DNA of 64,000 nucleotides from Trachythela sp. YZ-2020 (Eukaryota > Cnidaria > Anthozoa > Malacalcyonacea > Clavulariidae), in the NCBI GenBank assembly GCA_016169945.1, contig JADLSH010000367.1, forward strand, positions 9,163,501-9,227,500, in the 5' to 3' direction. The notes beneath the pieces are model-generated. The model made no database searches and was not told the origin of the DNA. It worked only from the letters and a program-made list of their open reading frames with translations. Below, in pieces: positions 58,001 through 64,000 of this stretch. The translations under genes and the position numbers were made by a program. Positions within the stretch are counted from its first letter, which is position 1; the number at the start of each line of letters is the position of its first letter.

Positions 58001-61000
58001 ACATCTCATTGTGAGACATGACAGACGTTTCATGTACTTTTTGTTGAAAATTACAATGAGTGGAGTTAAGAGATTTTATACAGAGCCCTTTAAGTCATCC
58101 CACCTGTTCCAACTTGCGGTTGACAGTGATGATAATACATATTTGCTCACAGACGCAAATTGTAGTGATTCTATATCCATACAGGCCATTCCGTGCGTAC
58201 TGACAGCTATTGATACAAATGGATATTCAGCTAAGTCATTTGAATTTGGCGAGTGTTTCTTTGGGTGTAACAGCGCCATGAATTCAACTCCTGATGGTTT
58301 TGCTGTGGTTAGTCCCAATAAGGTAACATTTTACAAGGTCAACGAAGGATTAATCGAGCCCACCTTAAGTTTTGAAATCAAACTATGGAATTACCCACTG
58401 ATCGCAGTCACTAACAAGTACCAAGTGATCGCGGTAGAGAAGTCTGGTTACCGTGTTCGGGTTTACGAGAAAGACGGGCAGTTAATACGAGAATTTGAAT
58501 TGTATGGAGGAAAGCGCGAGCGTTGTGTCAGCATCGCGTTTAATTATCTCACAGAAGAAGTGGTTTTCATCACGCGTGTTGAAAATGATTACTACTTGTC
58601 AACGTATGTAGCAGAGTCAGGCGAACGTCGTCACAATACAAGGTTGTCGTTATTTGGTAAAAAGGAGAAACTTCATCTGACAGCGCATTGTAAGGGGCCC
58701 ATGGCCTTAGTTTCTCCCAATTTCGTACTTCACCTTCAGTGATTATTGTAACGATTGTGATTAGCTGAACGGGGCATTTTATTGGACAACGCTGTATATA
58801 TATAGTTAATAGTTAAATATATACTTTTACATTCATTGCTTTTCCTCGAATTACGTCATGAGGAAATTAATCGATTCAGTGATTATTGTAACGATTGTGG
58901 TAAGCTGAATGGAGAAATTTTATTGGATAATCAGTGACAAAATTCGTGGACCGATAGGGATAAAACTATATTTTGGGTTCCGTACAGTGTTGTCGATAAT
59001 TCTCCGGCAACTGAATGCAACATCGAAACGGGGGAGAGGTTATACATGTGAATTTGCACAAATTTTAACGAAAATAGCTTAGTTTTGATCTAAGACTAAG
59101 TGTCCCACCTTTCAATGTCGCTAATTATAGTTAATAGTTAAATATTGCTTCCTCAAAATACTTCACGAGGAAATGGATCGAGATATTTACGTCGACAATT
59201 AAACATAAACGATTGATGAACGTATTTAATATTAAAACATTTGTAGTTAGTGGCTAATATGTAATTATTTTTACTAAATAAAACATAAAAAGATTTTGGC
59301 CGTAATTTTTCTTTAAAGCCTAAATGTGGGAAACACATTTGTAGAAGCCCAAAATCACGAAGTCACAAATTGTACGTTTTTCAAATATTTTTACACCCGA
59401 CAGCCACAAGTACAAAATTACAAAAACTCCTTAAAATGTCCAAGTACGAATATTTAAACACCTAAAATATTCACGTGATATGTCAGTTAACGTCATAAGC
59501 CCTTAATCTCCCCTAATCTACATAATTTCTGACATAAAGGACATCGCCAACAAAATTGAACTTCGGTTTATTTTACAACTTTTCACTTTTAGCGTGTTTT
59601 TCGTTTTTTCGATAAATTACAGTTTGTTTTGATGTTGGATTGTAAAGTTCAACAAACGATACTGTCAGATTTTTCAGGATTTCAAAATTTTACCCTGTGC
59701 ATGACATCATAGATTCAGTAAATGCACAAATCAAGGCAGATTCCAAAAAACTGCAAAGTAGCCTGCATCGAAGTTTGGGTCGCCACAAACCTATATGAAC
59801 AGGCTTTGTGATTGGTTGATTACGACAATAGAATACAATAAACTATAGAAATTATCTTTCAAAAGAACGGGTCATAAACACTGATAAGTTTTGTTTCAGA
59901 AAGCCAATCACAAAATGTGTTCATATTAGGTAGGTACTTACTGCGAAGTTTTGAAGGCCTGTTTACACGATCCGGTTTGTCGAATCATAGCTTCTCCTCT
60001 TGACGTATGTGATTTACTGGAATTGCTGACAAGAGTAAGGCTATTGGCTCATACTTGACGAAAAGTGTAGCTGTTGCTGTATTGTGTGAGTCACATACGT
60101 CAGGAGGAAATTTCCAATTGAGGGTTGTATGCAGGGTGTGTGAAAAGTAGGTAACCAACTTTGGAATATAATCGTGCGTTAGGTATTAATTCTATAAATG
60201 TATCTTTTTCGTATCAGTGAAGATCGAGTTTTTAGCTGTCAAGTGATACCTTACCTTGTATCATTGCGCACAAAAATCGCCAAATACGATACGATTTGAA
60301 ATTGCCAGTCGAGAACATTCTTTGAATTTCCGCACAGAAACTTGGGTTATTTTTGTGCGCACATTTCTATATAACACGGCTCTGTGCAGAAAACGCTTTG
60401 CAAGTTGCAGCAAAAAATGGTCCGTGTAACATGGCGTTAGTACCAGAGCGTATATAAACTGTTCACAATGCGGCAAACTGTTTCTAAAACAAACAAGGGA
60501 ATAGCAATTTTTATGAAGAATCAACCAAGATGGCGCCCATTGACACGCAGTGACGTCATGTGCGGACGAAGAATAATTGTATTTCTCTCAACCAATCAGA
60601 ATTCAGTAATTTTGTCAGAATAGATATAGTTGTTTTTGCAAAGTAATTTTCCTAACACATTTCATTTTTTTTTTATCACAGTATAAATTTGTGGCAGCAG
60701 AGACATACCCCTGTGATCGTCAGTCTATTTACGACGCACTTGCCACAGAGCGACAGTATCAGGTCAGTGGATATTAATTCTCGATAATCTCATTATGTGC
60801 CTGTTTTAACCGTTAATAGTTTCAAATTAGTTTCACATGATGATGATGACGATAAACTTTATTTAACCACCACGCTAAGGCCCGTTTCAGACGCCGCTCC
60901 ACTCATGCGCCGAACTTAATTGTATTAAGGCCATTTTCCATTACGGTCGTTTTGCCCGCGCTGGCGTAGCGACCGATTCGAATCACGTGAATAATTAGTC

Positions 61001-63757
61001 GCGCGGGCACGCCAAGAAAGTTGAATGTAGTTCAACTTTCAGGCGTGTCCACGAGGTGTAAAGCGGACAAAAAATCTCATGCTAGACACCTACAGCGAAA
61101 GTTGAAACATGGTCGCTTCGCCCGCGCGGGCAAAGCGACCGTAATGGAAAATTGCCTTTAGGTGCGACGCTGGAGCGACACAAGAGCGACAGTGATTCAA
61201 ACGGCGTATAAAATATAATGTTGTTGACTAGAGAGGATGGTAATTCGCGCGGGAATTCCAAATACAATTCAAAAATATGCAAACATTGCAAAGTGGCTAA
61301 TCTAATCGTAATAAGCCTAATAAATTACAGTACATTTTTATTTAGGTTCGGCACATGAGTGGAACGGCGTATGAATCAATGTCGCTCTAACGTCGCATAA
61401 TGCGACAGGCTCTGTCGAACTTCTGCCGAACTTATGTCGCTCCAAATTCTGCCGTACCTAATTGATTCATGCGTCGCTCTTCTGTCGCACCTAACTCGTC
61501 ATTTAAGTTCGGCGCATGAGCGGAGCGGCGTCTGAAACGGGCCTTACATTGTCAGCTAAAGCTGGTTCCCACAATGGGCGTGTAAAAGCAAATATTTAGA
61601 AAGTATGTATATATAAATTACAAGTACAAACGTCAAAATAGATAAGCCAATAAAATTGCAGAGCAGCATGTATAAACCATTATTTACAAGAATGATGCGA
61701 TTTTAAAGGTGATGAGTAGCAATTTTTCTTTCAAAGCTTGATAGGATTTTAGTTTCTCGTATATGTTCAGGTATGGAGTTCCATATGGAGCCTCCATCAT
61801 ACGTAAAGCTCTTTTTCATACTATTCGTACGTGGCTTTGGCAAACGTATTGTACTTGAGCTGTCACGAAGACTGTAGTTTATTAATTCATTTTTGAACGT
61901 AAACAGGTAGTTTAGACAATTTGGCCCCATGTTATTTCATATTTTAAACATTATTTTCGCTTTGGCTTTCACTCTTGATGATCACAGATCATCATTGTGT
62001 TGTCGTGGTCACCACGCTTGCCTTTCAAGCTGGGAGACCCGGGTTCAATCCTTGCTCGGACCTCTAGTCATGGTCTTAAATCTAGTCATGGTCTGACATC
62101 AGTAAATGGTTAGACTTTCGCGTCTTCTCGGATAAGGACGTTAAAATCGTCCTCGGATCCCCTATCAATTGGGCAATAGCCTGTTGGGAAATCCGCTCAC
62201 CAATGAGTGATAAACTCAAAAACTAATTGGCTGATATGGGTGACTTTCCATGTTGCTATCCCGAAATGACGTCACAAAGATTAGGGTTAGGATTAAAGCC
62301 CCAGTAAAACGTTGATGAGAGTTGGCAAGTGAGAGTTTGTCTCATGTCCCGGTCAAACGAGAACGAGAGCTGCGACAAAAATAATGTAGCCCTGAGAATT
62401 TTGATAAACAAAGTGTTTAAATTTCCATCTTAGCTTTTCTTGTTATATAGACACAGTCATATAACGTGTTATTTTGTTAAGCTAATTCTTATAGAAAGTG
62501 CAAAACACTAGTCTGACTATGGTTGTTTCAAATTCTTATGCAACTCTCATGACCGGTCAAACGTGCAAAACTCTCATCAACTCTCAACAAAATTTGAACC
62601 AGCTCAAAGTTGATGAGAGTTGATGAGAGTTGATCATAGTCGATAGTCAAACGCGACTGACAGTTGCAACTCTCATTAACTCTCATCTTCGTTTGACTGG
62701 AGGTAGGATTGAGATCAGGTTTGTATTAAAATCCAGGTTGTTAACATGGAAATTGAGCCGACAATATAACCTGGAAAATATAATAGAAAGCACCCATTAG
62801 GGATTGATTTCACTGAGCACTATCGTGCAGCCGATGGGGTGAGAAAAACGATATAATTTTATTATTTTCATTATATGTAGTAGTCTTGTATTCTTGGTGG
62901 CAAATATATAAAACAATGAGATTTAGTTTAATTTGTTTGCTTGTTCCTATCATGGTCAACATTTTTGAGCAATGGTTAAAAATAATATGAGAGAGTGTGG
63001 GGTTCCTCGAGTGTACACACGTAAACATCTCACATCTTGTCAACAAGATATGTTCGCAACAGGCTTGTAGCAAGCTTGTCAACAAGTTCTAACAATGTTG
63101 TCATTTTATAGAGTTGCTACAAGGTTGTCACTCACAATTTGTTAGCCGGATGTTAAACTGCGGGACGATAACAAGCAATAGATAACAAGTTGTGTTCCAA
63201 CAACTTGTAACATGTTAGTTGCTCAACCTTGTAGCAACTTGTCAACAAGCTGGGAACGAGCAGTGCGAACACATTCTGATAACAAGTTGTTAAAACAGCA
63301 CTGGTACAAGTCTGCTGCAGGTTTGTGCGTTTTTACGCGAGTATAGGTAGCGATGAAAAATATTCTTGAACGATCTAACTAAAAAGAGATCCTTCGATAA
63401 TGTTAAAGATAACATCATATTTCGTTGCTACAATAGATTGATGGCATCCTTTTCTATCACAAACAAGCGCATTACCACCCAGGAAACACGCCATTGGTCG
63501 GTTGGCTTAAAGTCTACATGATTCCAGAAATTATAAGCATGGACGTTCCGGGAAAATACCTGCAGAATGTTCCCAAAGTTCACAAACTAACCTTAGCGAA
63601 AGAGAACGAAAAATTTCGGGAGAAAGGAATGAAGGATGATGAGATGGACGTTGATAAGCGAAGAAAAAAACGAGGACAGAAAAGTACAAAGAGCAAGGAA
63701 GTGGTCGTGGATGAATGTGACTCGACGGAAGGAGATAACGAGGAAGAAATGGAATGA
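34085..63757 (+). CDS. SNUPN: snurportin-1, snRNA cap import adaptor (9 exons)
   Basis: Exons: 34085-34164, 34525-34605, 34792-34870, 35713-35865, 36448-36541, 37748-37845, 40951-41028, 60682-60762, 63437-63757, all in phase; 354 aa (human 360). It carries m3G-capped spliceosomal snRNPs into the nucleus with importin-beta. The N-terminus [12 protein letters not shown] matches the CRM1-contacting end. Residues about 27-68 form the basic importin-beta-binding segment ([22 protein letters not shown]). The cap-binding domain follows, with both cap-stacking tryptophans: W114 ([14 protein letters not shown], human W107) and W271 ([10 protein letters not shown], human W276). [13 protein letters not shown] and EFRFYWLN are also hallmarks. 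The C-terminus is Lys/Glu-rich. Intron 7 is 19.65 kb and contains four other genes on the same strand. Exon 6 ends at a weak donor, GAG|GTCAGA. Confidence 0.94.
35936..36408. mobile_element. 473-bp hAT-like MITE in SNUPN intron 4
   Basis: Ends CAGGGCGCGAAATAACGG and the near-complement CCGTTCTTTCGCGCCCTG. The interior repeats GGCCGGTCAA. Only a 5-bp flanking repeat, TCAAG, is visible, so the superfamily call is tentative. Confidence 0.7.
38093..38315. mobile_element. foldback MITE after SNUPN exon 6
   Basis: GGGCCATTTATACGGGAG and CTCCCGTATAAATGGC are the ends. Inside, AAGTCGCGACTT repeats invert around a 40-bp centre. Confidence 0.75.
38740..39010 (-). repeat. TTAACCCATTAACTGGCAG repeat, two inverted units
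   Basis: Same family as 26671-27187, in the opposite orientation, in SNUPN intron 6. Confidence 0.8.
39430..40790. repeat. 69-bp satellite, about 19 units
   Basis: The unit is 69 bp and contains the perfect 14-bp palindrome TGCGATGCATCGCA. Between about 39619 and 40170 units alternate between GGCTGTCGTG and GGTTGTCATG, giving a 138-bp dimer. The array decays at the right edge. It lies in SNUPN intron 6, directly upstream of exon 7. The long minus-strand frame results from the unit being a multiple of three without a stop. Confidence 0.95.
41079..41456. repeat. 378-bp near-perfect palindrome
   Basis: The whole element is an inverted repeat with arms of about 185 bp, from AATAGACAATTTTCATTATA to its complement. 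The centre lies near 41275-41282 between two GGTAGGAATTTCC copies. It is just inside SNUPN intron 7 and encodes nothing. Confidence 0.9.
41820..41913. repeat. short foldback GAATAGGAAATGAC
   Basis: CATAGAATAGGAAATGAC and AGAAGGGCCA near 41826-41854 are mirrored near 41880-41907, enclosing about 25 bp. Confidence 0.7.
41929..42323 (+). mobile_element. mariner-like palindromic MITE with helix-turn-helix remnant
   Basis: Long inverted ends begin ATACAGGGTGTATC, flanked by TA. The arms contain AATTTCAATGGCTGTGCAAA and its complement. The middle keeps a plus-strand frame from 42061, [20 protein letters not shown], about 32 codons. It looks like the N-terminal helix-turn-helix of a DUF4817/Tc1-mariner-type transposase. 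The rest of the transposase is gone. Confidence 0.6.
42889..46864 (+). CDS. array gene A: helical plus propeller-like family protein (2 exons)
   Basis: Exons 42889-43256 and 45283-46864 join in phase to 649 aa. Function unknown. The N-terminal ~85 residues ([34 protein letters not shown]) match genes B-D and are predicted helical. A second helical block follows in exon 2 ([17 protein letters not shown]). From about residue 325 come short hydrophobic strand pairs, with a clear NHL-like blade [21 protein letters not shown] near 551. Between blades (46288-46450) sit four 36-bp repeats encoding [13 protein letters not shown] is the most diverged copy and the only one with an intron. The donor GTAAG places TAA in frame, so unspliced RNA would encode only the first 123 residues. 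Similar uncharacterised proteins are recalled from anthozoans; not verified here. Confidence 0.8.
43324..43633. mobile_element. foldback element in the gene A intron
   Basis: The ends (CCAGAAATAAGTT / ATTTCTGCCGTG) and the inner arms TTACGTCGCCATTTTGAATA / complement fold onto each other around about 100 bp. Confidence 0.7.
44272..44440. repeat. foldback with GACCGAGGTCAATGTTAAC arms
   Basis: AACAATTATTGAATGAGGCT through GACCGAGGTCAATGTTA is mirrored across a 30-bp centre. It lies in the gene A intron. Confidence 0.75.
44788..45132 (-). mobile_element. tRNA-derived SINE, type 2, between duplicated flanks
   Basis: On the minus strand, CTCTGTAGCTCAGTTGG (A box) and GGTTCAATTCC (B box) lie within 44865-44945. 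The anticodon loop lacks U33 and the acceptor stem has a mismatch, so it is not a working tRNA. A 75-90 bp flank containing GGAACGGTTGCGAAAAATGC is present on both sides (44788-44863 and 45042-45132). Confidence 0.7.
47056..47182. repeat. foldback with AATAGAACAAAGGTGACTAA arms
   Basis: The left arm is mirrored by TTAGTTACCTTTGTTCTATT around about 45 bp, downstream of gene A. Confidence 0.7.
47320..47989. mobile_element. 670-bp hAT-like element in the gene B upstream unit
   Basis: Ends CAGGGGTCATCCTAAG and complement. The left flank is GTCAACTG and the right is GACAACTG after one extra base. The paralogous unit before gene D reads straight through this point near 55486-55500, so it is an empty site. 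The interior repeats AAAATGGGCAGTTCTAA and has no transposase. Confidence 0.8.
48234..48658. mobile_element. 425-bp hAT-like palindromic MITE with 8-bp duplication
   Basis: GCGGGCAC flanks both sides (48226-48233, 48659-48666). Inverted ends CATTGAACT / AGTTCACTG; most of the element (48278-48596) is one long palindrome. The unit copies before C (51775) and D (55728) have a single uninterrupted GCGGGCAC. Confidence 0.85.
48836..49045 (-). mobile_element. tRNA-derived SINE, type 3, upstream of gene B
   Basis: Minus-strand head TATCTCAATGGTTAGAGC and B-box GGGTTCGCTAACC. The same insertion is present before C (51916-52160) and D (55900-56112), so it predates the duplications. Minus-strand frames over it ([15 protein letters not shown]) are translations of the SINE. 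Confidence 0.7.
49738..49744 (+). promoter_or_regulatory. TATA-like box of gene B
   Basis: TATAAGC lies 76 bp before the ATG, at the place where C and D have TATATAAAG. The following AAACACTTTTCTT-like phrase is shared by all three copies. Confidence 0.55.
49814..51478 (+). CDS. array gene B: helical plus propeller-like family protein
   Basis: Intronless, 554 aa, starting [19 protein letters not shown]. Residues 1-85 are the conserved helical head ([32 protein letters not shown]). A short linker (about 86-105) contains WWKFWTRR. A second helical block spans about 110-230 ([38 protein letters not shown]). From about 288 there are NHL-like strands: [25 protein letters not shown], then [19 protein letters not shown] at about 456 and a closing strand set to the end. 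No signal peptide, membrane span or catalytic motif is visible, so it is probably cytosolic. An AATAAA is at 51736-51741. The C-terminal third is nearly that of gene D. Function unknown. Confidence 0.88.
   Translation: MSGMVDIVLKMTLGLFVKKARSSLSEKLKDGGLNSQQLRKLIMSNLQDVKTKLVGLARGNLLSSASFIQEGLSLLEDLLDKPKTDAWWKFWTRRNSSDADSPRTLLEEVNNMKMNSSDHFISAMKSFESANTKATEAFHNEALSLEDRVLAAKLRVQSRLLLSLENPSLASRPCRLYLEELHGLSSIVEMFRNDLEGGMLSFLNKAKRHELVLSVSAINIVVFKFLKSFTKGPITLYDWPNLKSGDWTYNPLIPDKTICMELQNAGIEFPNLVMLEDIDQGMRVIDIESVAVNSDGHLIVRHGIRGEYVLLKITMTEVKRFYTEPFKSFNLFHLAVDSDDNTYLLTDENCDQDIDLNDKYSPSMVGSPCVLTAIDTNGYSTKPFQFGNCPGTEAMASTPDAFAVINYSRDLSTHDVEFYKNNEGKIQCTKSFETKLLVIPLMAVTNKYQVVVAEKFGYRVWVYEKDGQLIREFELYGGKRESCVSIAFNYLTEEVVFITCVEDDYFLSTYVAESGERRHNTRLSLFCKDEKPHLTAHCKGPMALVSPNFVLHLQ
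51479..52901. other. spacer between B and C: duplicated upstream unit
   Basis: It holds the gene B 3' flank, then from about 51757 the conserved block GCCCACGAGCCGCCGG. A CRE (TGACGTCA, 51803-51810) and the type 3 SINE (51916-52160) follow, then about 700 bp shared with the B and D units. No exon seen. Confidence 0.7.
52902..52910 (+). promoter_or_regulatory. TATA box of gene C
   Basis: TATATAAAG lies 79 bp before the ATG; the same box at the same distance precedes gene D. Confidence 0.65.
52981..54738 (+). CDS. array gene C: helical plus propeller-like family protein
   Basis: Intronless, 585 aa. It has the same layout as gene B, but the linker after the helical head is longer and Ser/Asn-rich ([22 protein letters not shown]), almost identical to that of gene D. 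The region of about 285-430 differs strongly from B and D, while both flanks stay conserved. A small deletion removes part of the ELQNAGIEF phrase. Near the C-terminus an extra piece of about 20 residues ([18 protein letters not shown]) sits before the final strands. NHL-like blade [19 protein letters not shown] at about 469. No catalytic motif is visible. Function unknown. Confidence 0.88.
   Translation: MSGMVDIVLKMTFGLFVKKARSSLSEKLKDGGLNSQQLRSLIISNLQDVETNLVGLARGNLLSSVSFIQEGLRLLDDLLDKPNTPTLPPQGEDDKVEGNSNRASNLEQASSSGSDSPLNVDLALKLVESISRMKINSSDHFASAIESFKNANTRATDAFHNEALGLEDRVLASKLRVQSRLLLSLENPSLARKPCRLYLEELHGLSSIVEMFRNDLEGGMLSFLNKEKRHGLVLSVSAINIVVFKFLKSFTKGPITLYEWPNLKCGSWTYNPLIPDIAICVELQFPNLVVVEDIFDQGMRFIHIKSIAVNSDGHLIMVFIDFSKHTNFQITVNGVKTGIFDSGLMSTHQFFLAIDSNDNIYVLTDDNCSGSRSVSIAPRQCELRYFNSKKNQTAEFLPLGFCPGNKAMAPTPDGFAVVSYNSDVSIHEVAFYKKNERRIQCTFSFVTKLLGSPLIAITNKYQVVVVEEYGYRVRVYEKDGQLIREFELYGGERERCVSIAFNYLTQEVVFVSYVEKWYYLSTYVAETGERRHSTRLSLFGKKVEIRSGWPKELELMLWMDKAPRLTAHCNGPMALVSGEYVLLLQ
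54739..56872. other. spacer between C and D with a relic and the duplicated unit
   Basis: It holds the gene C 3' flank, a C-run (55081-55094) and a short frame 55017-55199 ending [20 protein letters not shown], whose DNA is also found decayed near 51590 and 59165. The upstream unit follows: a block shared with 47276-48220, a CRE at 55756-55763, the SINE at 55900-56112 and about 700 bp of shared leader. Confidence 0.65.
56873..56881 (+). promoter_or_regulatory. TATA box of gene D
   Basis: TATATAAAG lies 79 bp before the ATG, identical in sequence and spacing to gene C. Confidence 0.65.
56952..58742 (+). CDS. array gene D: helical plus propeller-like family protein with duplicated blade
   Basis: Intronless, 596 aa. 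The first ~250 residues, including the Ser/Asn-rich linker, are almost those of gene C. The last ~250 are close to gene B ([35 protein letters not shown]). In between, a stretch of about 34 residues is present twice in tandem: nucleotides about 57822-57921 and 57922-58020, each ending [14 protein letters not shown] has it once. This adds one blade-like unit. Blade [19 protein letters not shown] at about 497. A partial copy of the region around its stop (TTCAGTGATTATTGTAACG) is repeated near 58874. Function unknown. Confidence 0.88.
   Translation: MSGMVEIVLKMTLGLFVKKARSSLSEKLKDGGLNSQQLRSLIISNLQDVETKLVGLARGNLLSSVSFIQEGLRLLDDLLDKPNTPTLPPQGEDDKVEGNSNRASNLEQASSSGSDSPLNVDLALKLVESISRMKINSSDHFASAMESFKNANTRATDAFHNEALGVEDRVLASKLRVQSRLLLSLENPSLATQPCRLYLEELHGLSSIVEIFRNDLEGGMLSFLNKEKRHELVLSVSAINIVVFKFLKSFTKGPITLYDWPNLKCGSWTYNPVIPDKTICMELQNAGIEFQNLVMLKDIDRRIPSREISSVAVNSDGHLIVRYQNSVMLEDIDQGKRFIDIESVAVNSDGHLIVRHDRRFMYFLLKITMSGVKRFYTEPFKSSHLFQLAVDSDDNTYLLTDANCSDSISIQAIPCVLTAIDTNGYSAKSFEFGECFFGCNSAMNSTPDGFAVVSPNKVTFYKVNEGLIEPTLSFEIKLWNYPLIAVTNKYQVIAVEKSGYRVRVYEKDGQLIREFELYGGKRERCVSIAFNYLTEEVVFITRVENDYYLSTYVAESGERRHNTRLSLFGKKEKLHLTAHCKGPMALVSPNFVLHLQ
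58743..60681. other. intronic spacer between gene D and SNUPN exon 8
   Basis: It holds the gene D 3' flank with relics of the shared 3' block (about 59160-59215) and AT-rich sequence. Near 60357-60420 is a dispersed repeat related to 6531-6597 and 10795-11030. No exon seen. Confidence 0.55.
60878..61553. mobile_element. MITE with TAAGGCCCGTTTCAGACG ends
   Basis: Both ends extend GACGCCGCTCC...CATGCGCCGAACTTAA as inverted copies. The right interior repeats GTCGCTC and TGCCGAACTT phrases. It sits inside the LINE tail and contains a second MITE. Confidence 0.85.
60945..61160. mobile_element. inner MITE with CCATTACGGTCG ends
   Basis: TTAAGGCCATTTTCCATTAC and the mirrored GTAATGGAAAATTGCCTTTA are the ends; GCCCGCGC arms lie inside. 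TTA borders suggest a PIF/Harbinger-type element, which is tentative. Confidence 0.7.
61703..61930 (-). pseudogene. LINE ORF2 C-terminal fragment
   Basis: The 75-codon frame has the typical end of a non-LTR retrotransposon polyprotein after the reverse transcriptase: [26 protein letters not shown], then [10 protein letters not shown] and a terminal FERK. The reverse transcriptase itself is missing, so the copy is dead. Confidence 0.75.
61985..62220 (+). mobile_element. tRNA-derived SINE, type 4
   Basis: The plus-strand head TCGTGGTCACCACGCTTGCC and B-box GGGTTCAATCC are followed by a body with GGTTAGACTTTCGCGTC. It has no standard anticodon stem-loop, so it is not a tRNA gene. Confidence 0.65.
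63010..63345. mobile_element. ACAAGTTGT-rich inverted-repeat element in SNUPN intron 8
   Basis: TACACACGTAAACATCTCAC at the left and TGCGTTTTTACGCGAGTA at the right enclose ACAAGTTGT units. It ends about 90 bp before SNUPN exon 9. Confidence 0.75.
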
Positions 63758-64000
63758 AAGAATTCTGTGATATGGTGTTTAGTACGGTAGGGAAAAGTGT
63801 GGTTGTTGCTGTATTGTGTGAAATCACATATGTCAGGAGGAAAATCGGATCTCGATGCAAATTTGAGTAATCTTCTATCTAATGACTTTTTAAACTAATA
63901 ATTAGATACCGAATCAATTATTTTCAAGTATATAATATTGGATATTTTGAAGGACTCCGATTGGCTGGACGCCGGGCAAGCTGAAGAATTGCTTGATTGC
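63758..64000. other. right-edge sequence after SNUPN
   Basis: This is the SNUPN 3' flank. A phrase TGTTGCTGTATTGTGTGA near 63803 repeats one near 60073. No poly(A) signal or new gene is evident. Confidence 0.4.

Larger units (their letters stand above)
60836..61940 (-). mobile_element. 5'-truncated LINE tail with nested MITEs
   Basis: On the minus strand the coding end (61703-61930) is followed by an untranslated tail that ends TAAATAAAGTTTATCG and (ATC)n at about 60838. The tail is interrupted by the MITE at 60878-61553. Confidence 0.7.

Noticed and set aside
61985..62060. Possible tRNA gene (plus strand)
   Set aside because: There is no proper seven-base anticodon loop, and a SINE-like body follows directly.

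Overview
The window is nuclear DNA from an intron-rich, AT-rich animal genome. The best guess is a cnidarian, probably an anthozoan. The genes are split into many short exons with GT..AG borders and encode typical metazoan proteins: an axonemal dynein chain, a CaMKIV-like kinase and snurportin. Introns and spacers are packed with short inverted-repeat elements, tRNA-derived SINEs and satellites. The clade assignment is inference, because no ribosomal or mitochondrial marker is present.

Layout, left to right. 1-842 is non-coding. A small unrecognised minus-strand gene (843-1331) sits head to head with an axonemal dynein intermediate chain gene (DNAI1-like, 1729-18581, 25 exons, 684 aa); a palindromic RFX X-box lies between them. 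A three-exon glutathione-specific gamma-glutamylcyclotransferase (CHAC2-like, 19759-21557, 182 aa) follows, with three CRE/ATF-type sites upstream. Next is an 11-exon CaMKIV-like kinase (22364-30464, 324 aa) that ends just after the autoinhibitory and calmodulin-binding segment. A transposon-rich spacer leads to snurportin-1 (SNUPN-like, 34085-63757, 9 exons, 354 aa).

The most unusual part is inside snurportin. Its seventh intron is 19.65 kb long and holds a same-strand tandem array of four paralogous genes of an uncharacterised family (copies A-D, 42889-58742). Each protein has a helical N-terminal half and a C-terminal half with NHL/beta-propeller-like strands. Copy A is diverged and has an intron; B, C and D are intronless and lie in duplicated units of about 3-4 kb that carry the same SINE, CRE and TATA box. 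B, C and D look like mosaics of one another, and there is recent repeat expansion inside A and D.

The repeat landscape is informative. Several hAT-type non-autonomous elements keep target-site duplications, and three of them can be compared with an empty copy of the same sequence elsewhere in the window. One hAT-like element carries an exon-like ORF. There is also a 69-bp satellite with a 138-bp dimer phase, a 378-bp near-perfect palindrome, a mariner-like palindrome with a helix-turn-helix remnant, and a LINE tail hit by a MITE that holds another MITE. No complete autonomous transposon, virus, tRNA gene or CRISPR array was seen. All identities come from reading the sequence and remembered family features; no search was run.
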